NCBI RefSeq assembly: GCF_000813125.1
Contig: NZ_BASE01000134.1
Coordinates: forward strand, 1 to 64,000
Source: Mesobacillus selenatarsenatis SF-1
Lineage (GTDB): Bacteria > Bacillota > Bacilli > Bacillales > Cytobacillaceae
Direction: 5' to 3'
DNA: 64,000 bases
Below the pieces are notes generated by a model. It was not told the DNA's origin. It did not search any database and saw nothing but the letters and a program-made list of their open reading frames with translations. Both the position numbers and the translations under genes were made by a program. Shown piece after piece: positions 35,815-44,206 of the stretch (position 1 is the first letter of the stretch; the number at the start of each line of letters is the position of its first letter).

Positions 35815-36294
35815 ATGGGGGATAAAAAAAAGCAAAAGATGACACCTGAACAGCAACAATATCAACAGCTGGAACAAAAGCATGAACTTAAACGCCCAGT
35901 GGTTAAAAATTGCATCAAAGCATTTTTGGTTGGTGGCTTGATCTGTACGATTGGTCAGGCAATTACCTATTTTTATATATACTTTTTTAATTTTACTGAA
36001 CAAACAGCTGGAAATCCGACAGTTGCTACGATGATTTTCCTTTCCATGCTGTTGACAGGCTTCGGTGTCTATGACCATATTGGTCAATTCGCAGGAGCGG
36101 GTAGTGCCGTACCGGTGACTGGCTTTGGAAATTCTGTTATATCAGCAGCTATTGAGCATCGAACTGAAGGCTTTGTTCTTGGTGTCGGTGGCAATATGTT
36201 CAAATTAGCAGGATCAGTAATTCTATTTGGAGTCTTTGCAGCCTTTGTCGTTGCACTCGTAAAAACTTTGCTGATAATGATGGGGGTGCTGTAA
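35815..36294 (+). CDS. spoVAC: SpoVAC-like protein (second SpoVA set)
   Basis: A 159-residue membrane protein of the spore inner membrane. SpoVAC forms a mechanosensitive channel for dipicolinic acid in Bacillus subtilis. A polar Gln-rich N-terminus (about 1-30) precedes four helices, with GLICTIGQAITYFY, LTGFGVYDHIGQFAGAGSAVPVTGFGNS and HRTEGFVLGVGGNMFKLAGSVILFG as family landmarks. ATG 35815 is chosen since AAAGGATGG overlaps ATG 35806. The stop abuts the spoVAD start. Confidence 0.92.
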   Translation: MGDKKKQKMTPEQQQYQQLEQKHELKRPVVKNCIKAFLVGGLICTIGQAITYFYIYFFNFTEQTAGNPTVATMIFLSMLLTGFGVYDHIGQFAGAGSAVPVTGFGNSVISAAIEHRTEGFVLGVGGNMFKLAGSVILFGVFAAFVVALVKTLLIMMGVL

Positions 36295-37308
36295 ATGTTG
36301 ATTGGAAAACAGTCATGGCAATTTGCGAACCGGCCTGTTATTGAATCATGGGGCACATCCGGCGGTCCTTTTGAAGCTGAGGGAAAACTCGCTGCTGACT
36401 TTGATGTCCTTCATGACGATTTGTGGATGGGAGAAGACTCATACGAAAAAGCACATAGAGTTTTACTTGAAGAAGCAATTAAATCGGCGCTGCAAAAAGG
36501 GGATTTCAACAAAGAGGACATGCAATTCATGCTGGCAGGGGATTTAATTAATCAGATCACGCCGACGAGTTTTGCGGCAAGGACGATGGAAATCCCTTAT
36601 TTTGGTCTCTTCGGTGCTTGCTCTACCTCAATGGAAGGTCTTGCGTTAGCATCATTCATTGTAAACTACCAGGGAGCAAAGAAGACTGTAACTGGTGCAT
36701 CAAGCCACAATTCGGCAGCGGAAAAACAATTTCGCTACCCGACAGAATATGGCGGACAAAAACCACCAACAGCTCAGTGGACTGTTACCGGAGCAGGAGC
36801 GGCTGTTTTAACGGACAATTCGGAAAAAATAGGGAAGATTGTAACCACCTCTGCCACTATCGGGAAAGTAGTGGATATGGGAATATCGGATCCATTTAAT
36901 ATGGGCGGAGCAATGGCGCCTGCTGCAGCGGATACGATCATTGCCCACTTTAAAGATTTGAATCGTGATCCATCTTATTATGATTTAGTTGTAACAGGTG
37001 ATCTTGGAAGGATTGGGCAGGCTGCTACATACGAGCTTTTGCAGCAGTCTGGACTGGACATATCCAAGGAACAATTTCAGGATTGCGGTTTGATGATTTA
37101 TAACGAGGATCAGCAAGTCCAATCTGGAGGCAGTGGAGCAGGATGTTCGGCTTCCGTGTTATATGGTCATTTATTAAACCAAATGAAAAATGGTGTCTAT
37201 AAGAGAATACTTGTTGTAGCTACAGGAGCTCTGTTATCGCCGCTATCGTTCCAGCAAAAAGAAACCATTCCATGTATAGCCCACGCTGTCTCAATTGAAA
37301 TGAACTAA
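36295..37308 (+). CDS. spoVAD: SpoVAD-like protein (second SpoVA set)
   Basis: A 337-residue thiolase-fold protein that binds dipicolinic acid in the spore inner membrane complex. It shows the SpoVAD opening [27 protein letters not shown] and [15 protein letters not shown], and has normal length. It starts directly after the spoVAC stop behind GGGGGTG, so the two are coupled. The gene order AC-AD-AE without AA, AB or AF distinguishes this from the classical spoVA operon. Confidence 0.94.
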   Translation: MLIGKQSWQFANRPVIESWGTSGGPFEAEGKLAADFDVLHDDLWMGEDSYEKAHRVLLEEAIKSALQKGDFNKEDMQFMLAGDLINQITPTSFAARTMEIPYFGLFGACSTSMEGLALASFIVNYQGAKKTVTGASSHNSAAEKQFRYPTEYGGQKPPTAQWTVTGAGAAVLTDNSEKIGKIVTTSATIGKVVDMGISDPFNMGGAMAPAAADTIIAHFKDLNRDPSYYDLVVTGDLGRIGQAATYELLQQSGLDISKEQFQDCGLMIYNEDQQVQSGGSGAGCSASVLYGHLLNQMKNGVYKRILVVATGALLSPLSFQQKETIPCIAHAVSIEMN

Positions 37309-37322
37309 AAGGAGGAATCGCT

Positions 37323-37679
37323 TTGTTGCCAATGTTTTTTTGGGCTTTTGTTGTTGGAGGCCTGATTTGCGTGTTCGGCCAGTTGATGTTTGATATCGTG
37401 AAGTTGACACCAGCACACACAATGAGTCTGCTTGTTGTCATTGGTGCTGTCCTTGATGGTTTCGGGCTTTATGAACCATTAATGGATTTTGCAGGAGCCG
37501 GTGCCACGATTCCAATCACAAGCTTTGGGAATTCGCTTGTTCACGGAGCGCTTCAGGAAGCAGAGCAGCACGGGCTGGTCGGTGTCCTGACAGGCATGTT
37601 CGAAATTACGAGCTCTGGTATATCGGCTGCTGTGATTTTTGGCTTTATCGGCGCCCTCATCTTTAAACCAAAAGGTTGA
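37323..37679 (+). CDS. spoVAE: SpoVAE-like protein (SpoVAEb)
   Basis: A 118-residue membrane protein with four helices, related to SpoVAC ([34 protein letters not shown]). It corresponds to the SpoVAEb subunit. The start codon is TTG 37323 behind AAAGGAGG. In the classical operon it takes part in DPA transport. It is followed 25 bases later by the DUF421 gene. Confidence 0.92.
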   Translation: MLPMFFWAFVVGGLICVFGQLMFDIVKLTPAHTMSLLVVIGAVLDGFGLYEPLMDFAGAGATIPITSFGNSLVHGALQEAEQHGLVGVLTGMFEITSSGISAAVIFGFIGALIFKPKG

Positions 37680-37704
37680 TTCTTTTTTTTCAAGGGATGA
37701 TTTA

Positions 37705-38421
37705 ATGCCAGATATACTTAGAACGATCATACGCTCTATTTTGCTGATTTTAGGCTTATTTATCATTACAAAGCTTCTTGGGAAAAAGCAGTTATCGAGT
37801 CTGTCATTTTTTGAATATATCGTAGGCATCACTGTAGGAGATATTGCCGGTACATTAGCGATGGATCCTGATTTGAGCTTGAGGGATGGAATTGCCAGTC
37901 TGGTTGTTTGGTCATTCGTTCCTTTGGCGATTTCAACGATATCCTTAAGAAGCAGAGCATTTCGCAAAATAGTTGAGGGGCAATCAACTACCTTCATTGA
38001 AAATGGTAATATTCTCGAAAAAAATATGCGGAAAGAGAAATACAGCATAGATGAACTCCTGGAACAACTACGCAAGAAAAGTGTATTTAAGGTAGCTGAT
38101 GTTGAGTTTGCTTCACTTGATTCCAATGGAGAATTGAGTGTTTTATTGAAAAAAGCCAAACAGCCCTTAAGATATGAGGATATTGCAATTAAGATGGATG
38201 AAGAGTCTGCCCCGGTGTCAGTTCTAGTCGATGGAGTATATATCGATGAAAACTTAAAGCGGATGGGTGTGGATAGAAGTGCATTAATGGAACAAATCCA
38301 GGCTAAAGGATATCAGCCACAACAAGTCTTTTATGCAGAAATGGATTCTAGAGGAAACCTTAGTGTTGATTTATATGATGAATTTATATCCTGCCATTTC
38401 CCAGACTTTGATCAAGTATAA
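37705..38421 (+). CDS. DUF421 (YetF-like) membrane protein
   Basis: A 238-residue protein with three N-terminal helices and a C-terminal cytoplasmic DUF421 domain, seen as FFEYIVGITVGDIAGTLAMDP near 39-58 and ELLEQLRKKSVFKVADVEFASLDSNGELSVLLKK. ATG 37705 follows AAGGGATG. A YetF-like protein is the usual last partner in spoVA2 operons that raise spore heat resistance; here it occupies that place. The DUF1657 gene present in spoVA2mob operons is not found nearby. Confidence 0.88.
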   Translation: MPDILRTIIRSILLILGLFIITKLLGKKQLSSLSFFEYIVGITVGDIAGTLAMDPDLSLRDGIASLVVWSFVPLAISTISLRSRAFRKIVEGQSTTFIENGNILEKNMRKEKYSIDELLEQLRKKSVFKVADVEFASLDSNGELSVLLKKAKQPLRYEDIAIKMDEESAPVSVLVDGVYIDENLKRMGVDRSALMEQIQAKGYQPQQVFYAEMDSRGNLSVDLYDEFISCHFPDFDQV

Positions 38422-38455
38422 TCAAATATTTCAAAATGGATGGGGGCTCGCCCAT

Positions 38456-38483
38456 ACAAATTCGTTATGCCTCACATATATTG
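38456..38483 (+). promoter_or_regulatory. SigK-like promoter of yjcZ-type gene
   Basis: AC (38456-38457), 17-base spacer, CATATATTG (38475-38483), one mismatch to CATANNNTA. Confidence 0.4.
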
Positions 38484-38515
38484 CTATTGAGTAATAAAAA
38501 GTGAGGTGAAGAAGA

Positions 38516-38650
38516 ATGGGCTACGGTTATGGTGGCTTTTGCGGCGGTGGCTATGGCTACGGAGGTGGCGGCTACGGAGGCTCCACTTTCGTATTGATCG
38601 TCGTTTTGTTCATTTTGTTGATTATTGTAGGAGCGAGCTTCTACAACTAA
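38516..38650 (+). CDS. YjcZ family small sporulation protein
   Basis: A 44-residue protein with a Gly- and Tyr-rich head ([17 protein letters not shown]) and a single C-terminal membrane helix ([22 protein letters not shown]). This is the tiny YjcZ/SscA-type family found only in spore-formers, where SscA is a spore assembly factor. ATG 38516 follows GTGAGGTG at good spacing. A terminator comes 14 bases after the stop and spoVIF lies downstream. Confidence 0.88.
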   Translation: MGYGYGGFCGGGYGYGGGGYGGSTFVLIVVLFILLIIVGASFYN

Positions 38651-38664
38651 GAAAGGGAAGGAGA

Positions 38665-38692
38665 AGCTGTTCCAATCGGAACAGCTTTTTCT
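38665..38692 (+). terminator. Terminator of yjcZ-type gene
   Basis: Stem AGCTGTTCC/GGAACAGCT, loop AATC, T5 tail. Confidence 0.9.
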
Positions 38693-38728
38693 GCATAGAC
38701 TCATGCTGATTTTTTTGGGCGCTCTTTC

Positions 38729-38755
38729 ACCATTTTATGCTTCCTTCATACAATA
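38729..38755 (+). promoter_or_regulatory. SigK promoter of spoVIF
   Basis: AC (38729-38730), 16-base spacer, CATACAATA (38747-38755), an exact match to CATANNNTA. SigK control of spoVIF is known in Bacillus subtilis. Confidence 0.7.
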
Positions 38756-38784
38756 GAGTAGTTAAAGAAGGAGGCGTGATTTAT

Positions 38785-39039
38785 ATGGATAATAATTTCT
38801 TCAAGAATATAGAGAAAAAAACGGGCGTAAATATGAATGATGTATTTGAGTTAGCGAATTCATTACAAAATGCGAACTTTAAAGATGAGCAAACTGTAAG
38901 AGGCGTAATCCGCCGTGTTTCAAAAATGGCTAACAAACCGGTAAATAAAGAAATGGAAGACAAGATTGTAGAATCCATTGTTAAGGATGGAAAGCAGCTT
39001 GACTTTGGCCAAATCTCCAAAATGATCAACAAGAAGTAA
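38785..39039 (+). CDS. spoVIF: Sporulation stage VI protein SpoVIF (YjcC)
   Basis: An 84-residue protein required for GerE stability and late coat gene expression, giving lysozyme resistance of spores. It begins MDNNFFKNIEKKTGVNMNDVF and contains VRGVIRRVSKMANKPV, typical of the family; length agrees with Bacillus subtilis (about 88). ATG 38785 follows AAGGAGG; the longer frame from 38737 would pass through the SigK promoter and is rejected. It converges on the helicase gene yjcD. Confidence 0.92.
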   Translation: MDNNFFKNIEKKTGVNMNDVFELANSLQNANFKDEQTVRGVIRRVSKMANKPVNKEMEDKIVESIVKDGKQLDFGQISKMINKK

Positions 39040-39045
39040 TTCTTG

Positions 39046-39105
39046 AATGCCAAATTAGGACCTGAGTTTATATCCCCAGATCCTGATTTGGCATTTTTCT
39101 TTTAA
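39046..39105. terminator. Terminator spoVIF/yjcD
   Basis: Long imperfect hairpin with AATGCCAAAT at 39046-39055 paired to ATTTGGCATT near 39085-39100, followed by T residues. It extends into the 3' end of yjcD and probably serves both strands. Confidence 0.65.
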
Positions 39106-41386
39106 TATTGGATAAAAAACGGGAAGGATTAGCTTTTCTTCCACGTCTTTTTTGTGGAACAGAAATGAATAAGTTCTTTTCTGCCCTTGTCACCGCTACA
39201 TAAAGTAGACGGCGTTCTTCTTCGAGCGGCTGGAGGTCTCCATTGCGATAGGCATCCAAAGCGTAATCATGGGGGATGCTTCCGTCTACGGTTCCAATTA
39301 TATAGACATTTCCATATTCTAGCCCCTTGGCTCGATGAATGGTGCTTAATGTGATGGCGTCAGTTAGGTTCCTGCTGCTTCGTTTAATTTCAGCGTTCAT
39401 GGCTGTCATATGGTCAGCATGCTCGATGAATTCTCCGACGGTTTTAAAGTTGCGTGCCGCCACTTTTAAATCCCGGATGTCATCCGAACCCTTTTCAAGC
39501 TGGTTCCCTTCATTTCCGCGCTTTTTGATAAAGTCTTGATATCCAAGGTCCTTTTCGACTATATCGATTGCCGCTACTGGCGATAGAGAAGACAGAGAGC
39601 GTACGATCGGTATGAGTCTTTTTAGCTTTTGTTCCTGGAAGGCAAAGCCGGTTTTTACATGGGTAAGCGCTTCAAGCATGGAACAATCGTTCAGGATGCT
39701 ATTCGCCTGTAAATCACGGAAAATCGACTGCTTTAAAAATAGTGATGGAAGTATATTTTTGATTGCCTCTGATTCATCGGGATTCATGCTTAGCCGCAGA
39801 AATGACAGCATTCCTTTTATCATGAAACGCTCGTAAAAGGATTCAATATCCTGATCAAGACGGAAGGGCAAGCTTGAATTCGCCAGCCTCTCGAATACTG
39901 CACGGCTGGCTGCATTCGTCCTGAACAGGATAGCGAAATCACCGGGGCGTTCGCCTTGTTCGACCCGTTCTTTTATATCTGTCAGAATCATCGTTGCTTC
40001 TTCTTCTTCATCATATGGATGGAAGATTACTGGCGGACGCTCACCGGAGAATTGGGCCCGCATTTCTTTTTCATGACGGGTGAGATTTGCAGAAATTAAA
40101 GTGTTTGCTGTCTCGACAATCTCATGCGGCGAGCGGTAATTCTGGTTTAAGATGATTAATTTAGTATTTTTGAAATCTGTCTTGAAGTTAAACAGATAGG
40201 CAGGGTCACTGCCTCGGAATGAATAGATTGACTGGTCGTCATCGCCGACAGCGCAAACATTTCCATGCTTGCTAGAGAGCATTTTCATAAGTTCGTATTG
40301 AACTTTATTAATATCCTGGAACTCGTCTATTAAAAAATAGTGAAAACGATTTTGATAGTTATCAAGTATTTCAGGCTTTTCCTTAAAAAGCTTATAACAG
40401 CCCAGAAGCATGTCATCAAAATCGAATAACTTCTGCCTCTCTTTAGCAGCTTCATAGTCTTTATACAGAAAAGCCACCTTTTCTTCCCATGGAGATTCTG
40501 GCTTAACTTCGTGTGGCATGATCATCGTGTTTTTCCATAAACCGATTTGCTGGAGTGCGAGGTCATAGGCAAACTCTTTTTCATCCAGCTGGAGCTTTCG
40601 GCCAGCCTCCTTTAATATCTGTTCCCGCTGCCATTCTTTTTTCATCAGCTTGTCAGATGACCAATTTTCACGGTCATGGAAACAAAGGATTCGGTAGAAG
40701 ATGCTATGAAAGGTGCCAGCAATCAGCTGGTTAACCTTAGCGGGGGACATTCCCGGGTAAAGGGCAATCCGTTTCTTCATTTCAGCGGCAGCCTTTGCTG
40801 TGAAGGTGACAAGCATGATAGAACCGGGATCAACTTTCTTCTCTTCAATCATGAAGGCGGTTCTTGCGGTCAGTACTCTCGTCTTTCCACTTCCAGCACC
40901 AGCTAAAATTAATAATGGCCCATCTATAAAAACAACAGCTTTTTCCTGGTTACCATCGAAATGGATCCCAGCATCTTTAAGTTGTTTTAAGTAATTTAAC
41001 TTTACCCCTGGCTTAGCCGGAGGGAACGGATTAAAAGGTGAAGGAATCTTTACTTCCCGTGGGAATATGAATTTTTCCTCTCTTTCAGCTTCAGCCGTAA
41101 TGGAACGGGCCTTCGGTATCCGGAAGCCATTTCGTTCGATATATTCCGCTTCCTCGGAAGGTTGAACGGACGGGGAGGATTCAATTTGTTCACTGCAATT
41201 TTCTTTTGCGGAAAGGTGATGATAGAAATGGGGCTTGTCCTTAATGCCAAGGTAAAGCCGGACAGGGCCTCCGCATACAGAACAGGTGAGCATCCCTTTT
41301 TTTCCGTCATCATAAAGCTTTTGATAATCCTCACGGTTATATCGATCCAGGCTTATTAACTGTTGATTATACTTGGCTGTTTTCAT
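39068..41386 (-). CDS. yjcD: UvrD/Rep-type DNA helicase YjcD
   Basis: A 772-residue superfamily 1A helicase. Motif I GAGSGKT, motif II DEFQD, motif III GDDDQSIYSFRGSD, motif V STIHRAKGLEYGNV and motif VI VAVTRAEKNLF are intact. It has an unusual N-terminal extension of about 110 residues with a zinc-binding pattern C35-x2-C38, H53-x2-H56 and C64, very like the N-terminus of CoiA in this window. ATG 41386 follows GAGGGA; upstream in-frame ATGs lack a site. Position and length match Bacillus subtilis yjcD. Probable role in DNA repair or recombination. Confidence 0.92.
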   Translation of the reverse strand: MKTAKYNQQLISLDRYNREDYQKLYDDGKKGMLTCSVCGGPVRLYLGIKDKPHFYHHLSAKENCSEQIESSPSVQPSEEAEYIERNGFRIPKARSITAEAEREEKFIFPREVKIPSPFNPFPPAKPGVKLNYLKQLKDAGIHFDGNQEKAVVFIDGPLLILAGAGSGKTRVLTARTAFMIEEKKVDPGSIMLVTFTAKAAAEMKKRIALYPGMSPAKVNQLIAGTFHSIFYRILCFHDRENWSSDKLMKKEWQREQILKEAGRKLQLDEKEFAYDLALQQIGLWKNTMIMPHEVKPESPWEEKVAFLYKDYEAAKERQKLFDFDDMLLGCYKLFKEKPEILDNYQNRFHYFLIDEFQDINKVQYELMKMLSSKHGNVCAVGDDDQSIYSFRGSDPAYLFNFKTDFKNTKLIILNQNYRSPHEIVETANTLISANLTRHEKEMRAQFSGERPPVIFHPYDEEEEATMILTDIKERVEQGERPGDFAILFRTNAASRAVFERLANSSLPFRLDQDIESFYERFMIKGMLSFLRLSMNPDESEAIKNILPSLFLKQSIFRDLQANSILNDCSMLEALTHVKTGFAFQEQKLKRLIPIVRSLSSLSPVAAIDIVEKDLGYQDFIKKRGNEGNQLEKGSDDIRDLKVAARNFKTVGEFIEHADHMTAMNAEIKRSSRNLTDAITLSTIHRAKGLEYGNVYIIGTVDGSIPHDYALDAYRNGDLQPLEEERRLLYVAVTRAEKNLFISVPQKRRGRKANPSRFLSNIKRKMPNQDLGI

Positions 41387-41607
41387 GTTTTCCCTCATCT
41401 CCGACCAAAAATAGCACAATCTTTATCATAGCAGAATAAGATTTTTAACAAAAGGTGTTTTCGGCATCCATAAACACTTTGTGAATACATTATATATAAG
41501 TCGGAGGCCAGAATTTTTTTTCATTAGTAGTTTAGTACGGTCAAAAACAGGGGAAAGGAAAAGAAGAATATAGTGAGAAAAAATAATTATGCTTGGGGGA
41601 TACCAAA

Positions 41608-41940
41608 ATGGGATACATTCTTCCAGTGACAAATTATCAATATATACAATATGCCGAGCGTGAAATAGGGACAGATTATGATCCGTTCCAGATTAATAAA
41701 ATCGCAAAGATACGCAAAGAAGATCCTGTAGAACAGGGACAGGAACAGCGGGAGCAAGCAGTAGAACCAATGAAAAAGCGCAAGGACCAGCAGCCTGTGG
41801 CACGAATGCAGCTGGCCGCCTCTGATATAAGCTTCTCTAATACGGATCGGGTTTATAAGAAGAAGGTAAATCCTTCAGTGGTCAGCCAGGCATATGCTGA
41901 ATTAACGGGAAAAGGAAGGCACTACAGCGAGTCAATTTAA
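41608..41940 (+). CDS. Conserved hypothetical soluble protein
   Basis: A 110-residue hydrophilic protein. It begins MGYILPVTNYQYIQYAEREIG, continues with a Gln/Glu/Lys-rich middle (EQGQEQREQAVEP), and ends NPSVVSQAYAELTGKGRHYSES. ATG 41608 is placed after GGGGGAT. No signal, membrane segment or catalytic motif is seen and no named family comes to mind. A terminator overlaps its last codons and a MITE is inserted just behind it. Confidence 0.65.
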   Translation: MGYILPVTNYQYIQYAEREIGTDYDPFQINKIAKIRKEDPVEQGQEQREQAVEPMKKRKDQQPVARMQLAASDISFSNTDRVYKKKVNPSVVSQAYAELTGKGRHYSESI

Positions 41941-41959
41941 ACTAGCTGTAGTGCCTTTT
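41916..41959 (+). terminator. Terminator overlapping the stop of the 41608 gene
   Basis: Stem AGGCACTACAGC (41917-41928) and GCTGTAGTGCCT (41945-41956) with the stop codon in the loop, followed by T5. Confidence 0.85.
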
Positions 41960-41972
41960 TGTTATTCAAGAA

Positions 41973-42156
41973 GGCTGTTTTCGTAAAGGTTGTTGTTATA
42001 ATCCTAAAAACGATTTTAACGTAATATATACCCATTTTGTAGGTCGTTATTAAGTTTGCATGCTCTTTTCTCATAAGGAGCATCAACATTACCAAGAAAT
42101 AAAGGTAATTCAATCCAATATTGTATTCAATAGCAACAAAGTTTGAGCAGAGAGCC
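41973..42156. mobile_element. MITE family 1, copy 3 (inverted)
   Basis: A 184-bp element in the opposite orientation to copies 1 and 2. Its left end is GGCTGTTTTCGTAAAGGTTG and its right end is the complement of GGCTCTCTGCTCAAACTTTG. The flanking octamers TTCAAGAA (41965-41972) and TTCAAAAA (42157-42164) differ at one position, supporting an 8-bp target duplication. The right copy is now part of the A run of the yjcF terminator. Confidence 0.9.
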
Positions 42157-42161
42157 TTCAA

Positions 42162-42195
42162 AAAAAAGACTCCACTCATAAAAGAATGGAGTTTC
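42162..42195 (-). terminator. Terminator of yjcF
   Basis: On the minus strand, stem AACTCCATTC...GAGTGGAGTC followed by a U run. Confidence 0.8.
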
Positions 42196-42202
42196 AGTAA
42201 AT

Positions 42203-42628
42203 TTAAATAGATTTTTTCATCGTTTTATGTGGGATTCCGGCATCCATGAATTCTTCTGATACCGTTTCATATCCTAGCTTGCTGTAAAATGGGATAGCAT
42301 GTGTCTGCGCGTTCAATTTCAAGGTTGATATGCCTTGTGACTTGGCATAATCCTCGATTTTATTCATGACCGCGACTCCAGCACCGGCTTTGCGGTTTTC
42401 TTTTAAAACGCAAATCCGTTCTACCTTGCCGATTCCGTCCAATACACGGAATCTCCCAGCACCAGTTGCTTTTCGGTTATCATCATATAATACAAAATGA
42501 ACAGAGTCGGATTCGAATTGATCAATTTCTTCTTCTTCCGGAACATCTTGTTCATGAATGAATACACTCTTGCGTACTTCGAATGCATCTGCTAATTCTT
42601 GATCGTTGTTTACAATTTTTACTTCCAC
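42203..42628 (-). CDS. yjcF: GNAT family acetyltransferase YjcF
   Basis: A 141-residue ElaA-type GNAT protein. The acetyl-CoA loop is ENRKAGAGVAVMNKIEDYA and the N-terminal part reads RKSVFIHEQDVPEEEEID. The acceptor is unknown. Its start lies six bases after the yjcG stop, so it belongs to the yjcG-yjcF operon; order matches Bacillus subtilis. Confidence 0.9.
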   Translation of the reverse strand: MEVKIVNNDQELADAFEVRKSVFIHEQDVPEEEEIDQFESDSVHFVLYDDNRKATGAGRFRVLDGIGKVERICVLKENRKAGAGVAVMNKIEDYAKSQGISTLKLNAQTHAIPFYSKLGYETVSEEFMDAGIPHKTMKKSI

Positions 42629-42634
42629 GTTAGA

Positions 42635-43144
42635 TTATTCCTTTCCAAGCCTGAATGTTTCATATACTGTCCATGATCCATTATCCAACTGGTACAATAG
42701 GTGGATTCTGTCGGCGGTATCCTCAAATTGCACCTTTGTCATCCTCAATGAACCATATACATCGGAATGTTCATCGTCAGACATTTTCTGTCCGATAGTG
42801 ATATGTGGTACAAAGTTATACTCCTGATTTCCGTCAAATGTTGCATTAAGCTCATTATGAAGCTTTTCCAATTCTTCAGGTGATTCAACCTTCAAGTAAA
42901 TTACATTGTTAACGGGCTTAAAGGAACCAATCTTAGTGATCTTGATGTTGACTGGTCTGAAATTCCTGGCGATTGAATCGAGTTTATTCGCGATTTCCTT
43001 GATTTCTTCCTCCGTTGCTTCAAAGGATGACTTTAAAGTTACGTGAGGCGGGATTAACGCATAGTGTGGATCATAACGCCTTCTCATTGAATTTGCAAAA
43101 TCCTGGATTTTTTTCGATGGAAAAATGACAATACCGAACTTCAT
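42635..43144 (-). CDS. yjcG: 2H phosphoesterase superfamily protein YjcG
   Basis: A 169-residue protein of the 2'-5' RNA ligase/LigT group. The two HxTx motifs are HVTL ([10 protein letters not shown], near 40) and HITI ([11 protein letters not shown], near 125), both intact, so hydrolysis of a cyclic or 2'-linked phosphodiester is likely. ATG 43144 follows GGGGGG; the upstream in-frame ATG 43165 has no site. Matches YjcG in length. Confidence 0.92.
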   Translation of the reverse strand: MKFGIVIFPSKKIQDFANSMRRRYDPHYALIPPHVTLKSSFEATEEEIKEIANKLDSIARNFRPVNIKITKIGSFKPVNNVIYLKVESPEELEKLHNELNATFDGNQEYNFVPHITIGQKMSDDEHSDVYGSLRMTKVQFEDTADRIHLLYQLDNGSWTVYETFRLGKE

Positions 43145-43259
43145 CTCAGGTACCCCCCGTTTCATTAGTGTGGTGCATATCGATTTACTGAAAACCTATA
43201 TTATGATTTACCATTCATTATAACAAATTTTCTAAATATATAATATAAAGAAGCATATA

Positions 43260-43985
43260 TTAGGAAAACACTTGTCTTATTGCCCGCTTGAGGTCTGGCT
43301 GCCAATAAGTCCAGGTATGATTCCCGCTAAACTCATCGTAAAAATAGCCAAAGCCTCTTTCCTTAAAAATTCTCGACAGTTCCCTATTTGGCGTTAAAAA
43401 GTCTTTGGTTTTGGGGGATGTCGTTTTTACGACTGTTTCTTGCTCTCCAACAGTATGGTAAATCTGGAGCAATTCAGGTTGGCGGAAGTCCTTTACGGCC
43501 GTGAATACATCCTCGTTCACATAAGGTGACTGAAGAAGTACTTTTCCAAATGTGTGCGGATACTGGAGCGCGGCAAGCAAGGAAACTGTAGCTGCGAGTG
43601 AATCACCAATCAATGCGCGGCCCATGCCCATTTGGTAGGTAGGATATTGTTCATCTAAATAAGGAACAAGCTCATGAGCCAGGAAACGGATATAGGCTTG
43701 GTGCTGCTCTCCTTTTGGATGGTACTTTCGCCGTCTATCCTCTACGGATTCATATGGTATTCCTACGATGATGACGTTTTCAATTTCCTTTTTACCAAGG
43801 AGCTCGTCTGCAATCCTTCCAATCCGTCCGAGCTGGAAATAATCCCGGCCATCCTGTGCGATTAGTAATGAATATTTATATAAGGGAGAATAGTTGGCAG
43901 GCAGGTATACCAGCATAGTTACTTCTTCTCCAAGTTCCTTGCTTTGAAGTGTGATTTCTTCTATTTTGCCCAGTGGAAAATCCAT
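43260..43985 (-). CDS. yjcH: Esterase YjcH (enterochelin esterase-like)
   Basis: A 241-residue alpha/beta hydrolase of the esterase-D/Fes group. The nucleophile elbow is GDSLAA (in GRALIGDSLAATVSL, near 123), an Asp-rich LLIAQDGRDYFQLGRIG strand is present, and a C-terminal His lies in FSGNHTWTYWQ. No signal peptide. The substrate is unknown; siderophore or other ester is possible. It is separated from yjcG by about 115 bases and is probably its own unit. Order matches Bacillus subtilis. Confidence 0.9.
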   Translation of the reverse strand: MDFPLGKIEEITLQSKELGEEVTMLVYLPANYSPLYKYSLLIAQDGRDYFQLGRIGRIADELLGKKEIENVIIVGIPYESVEDRRRKYHPKGEQHQAYIRFLAHELVPYLDEQYPTYQMGMGRALIGDSLAATVSLLAALQYPHTFGKVLLQSPYVNEDVFTAVKDFRQPELLQIYHTVGEQETVVKTTSPKTKDFLTPNRELSRIFKERGFGYFYDEFSGNHTWTYWQPDLKRAIRQVFS

Positions 43986-44206
43986 TAATTTACCTCCAAA
44001 TCAATTCTTTTGCATTTGTCCTTTTAAAAAAATAAGAGTCTTTTCTTATCAACACGATTTTAGCATATGTATTTTGAAAAATCTTTTATGGCAATCTAAG
44101 TGTATCGGGCAAGAAAGATAGTTAGTAAGTAACATGTTTGACAATTGTGTGAAGTCTTATGTTAAGATTATGTTGAACAATTCTATTTCTATAAGGGGGA
44201 TTTCTG

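Noticed and set aside
36302-36899. Alternative plus frames inside spoVAD
   Set aside because: Out-of-frame shadows of a well recognised gene.
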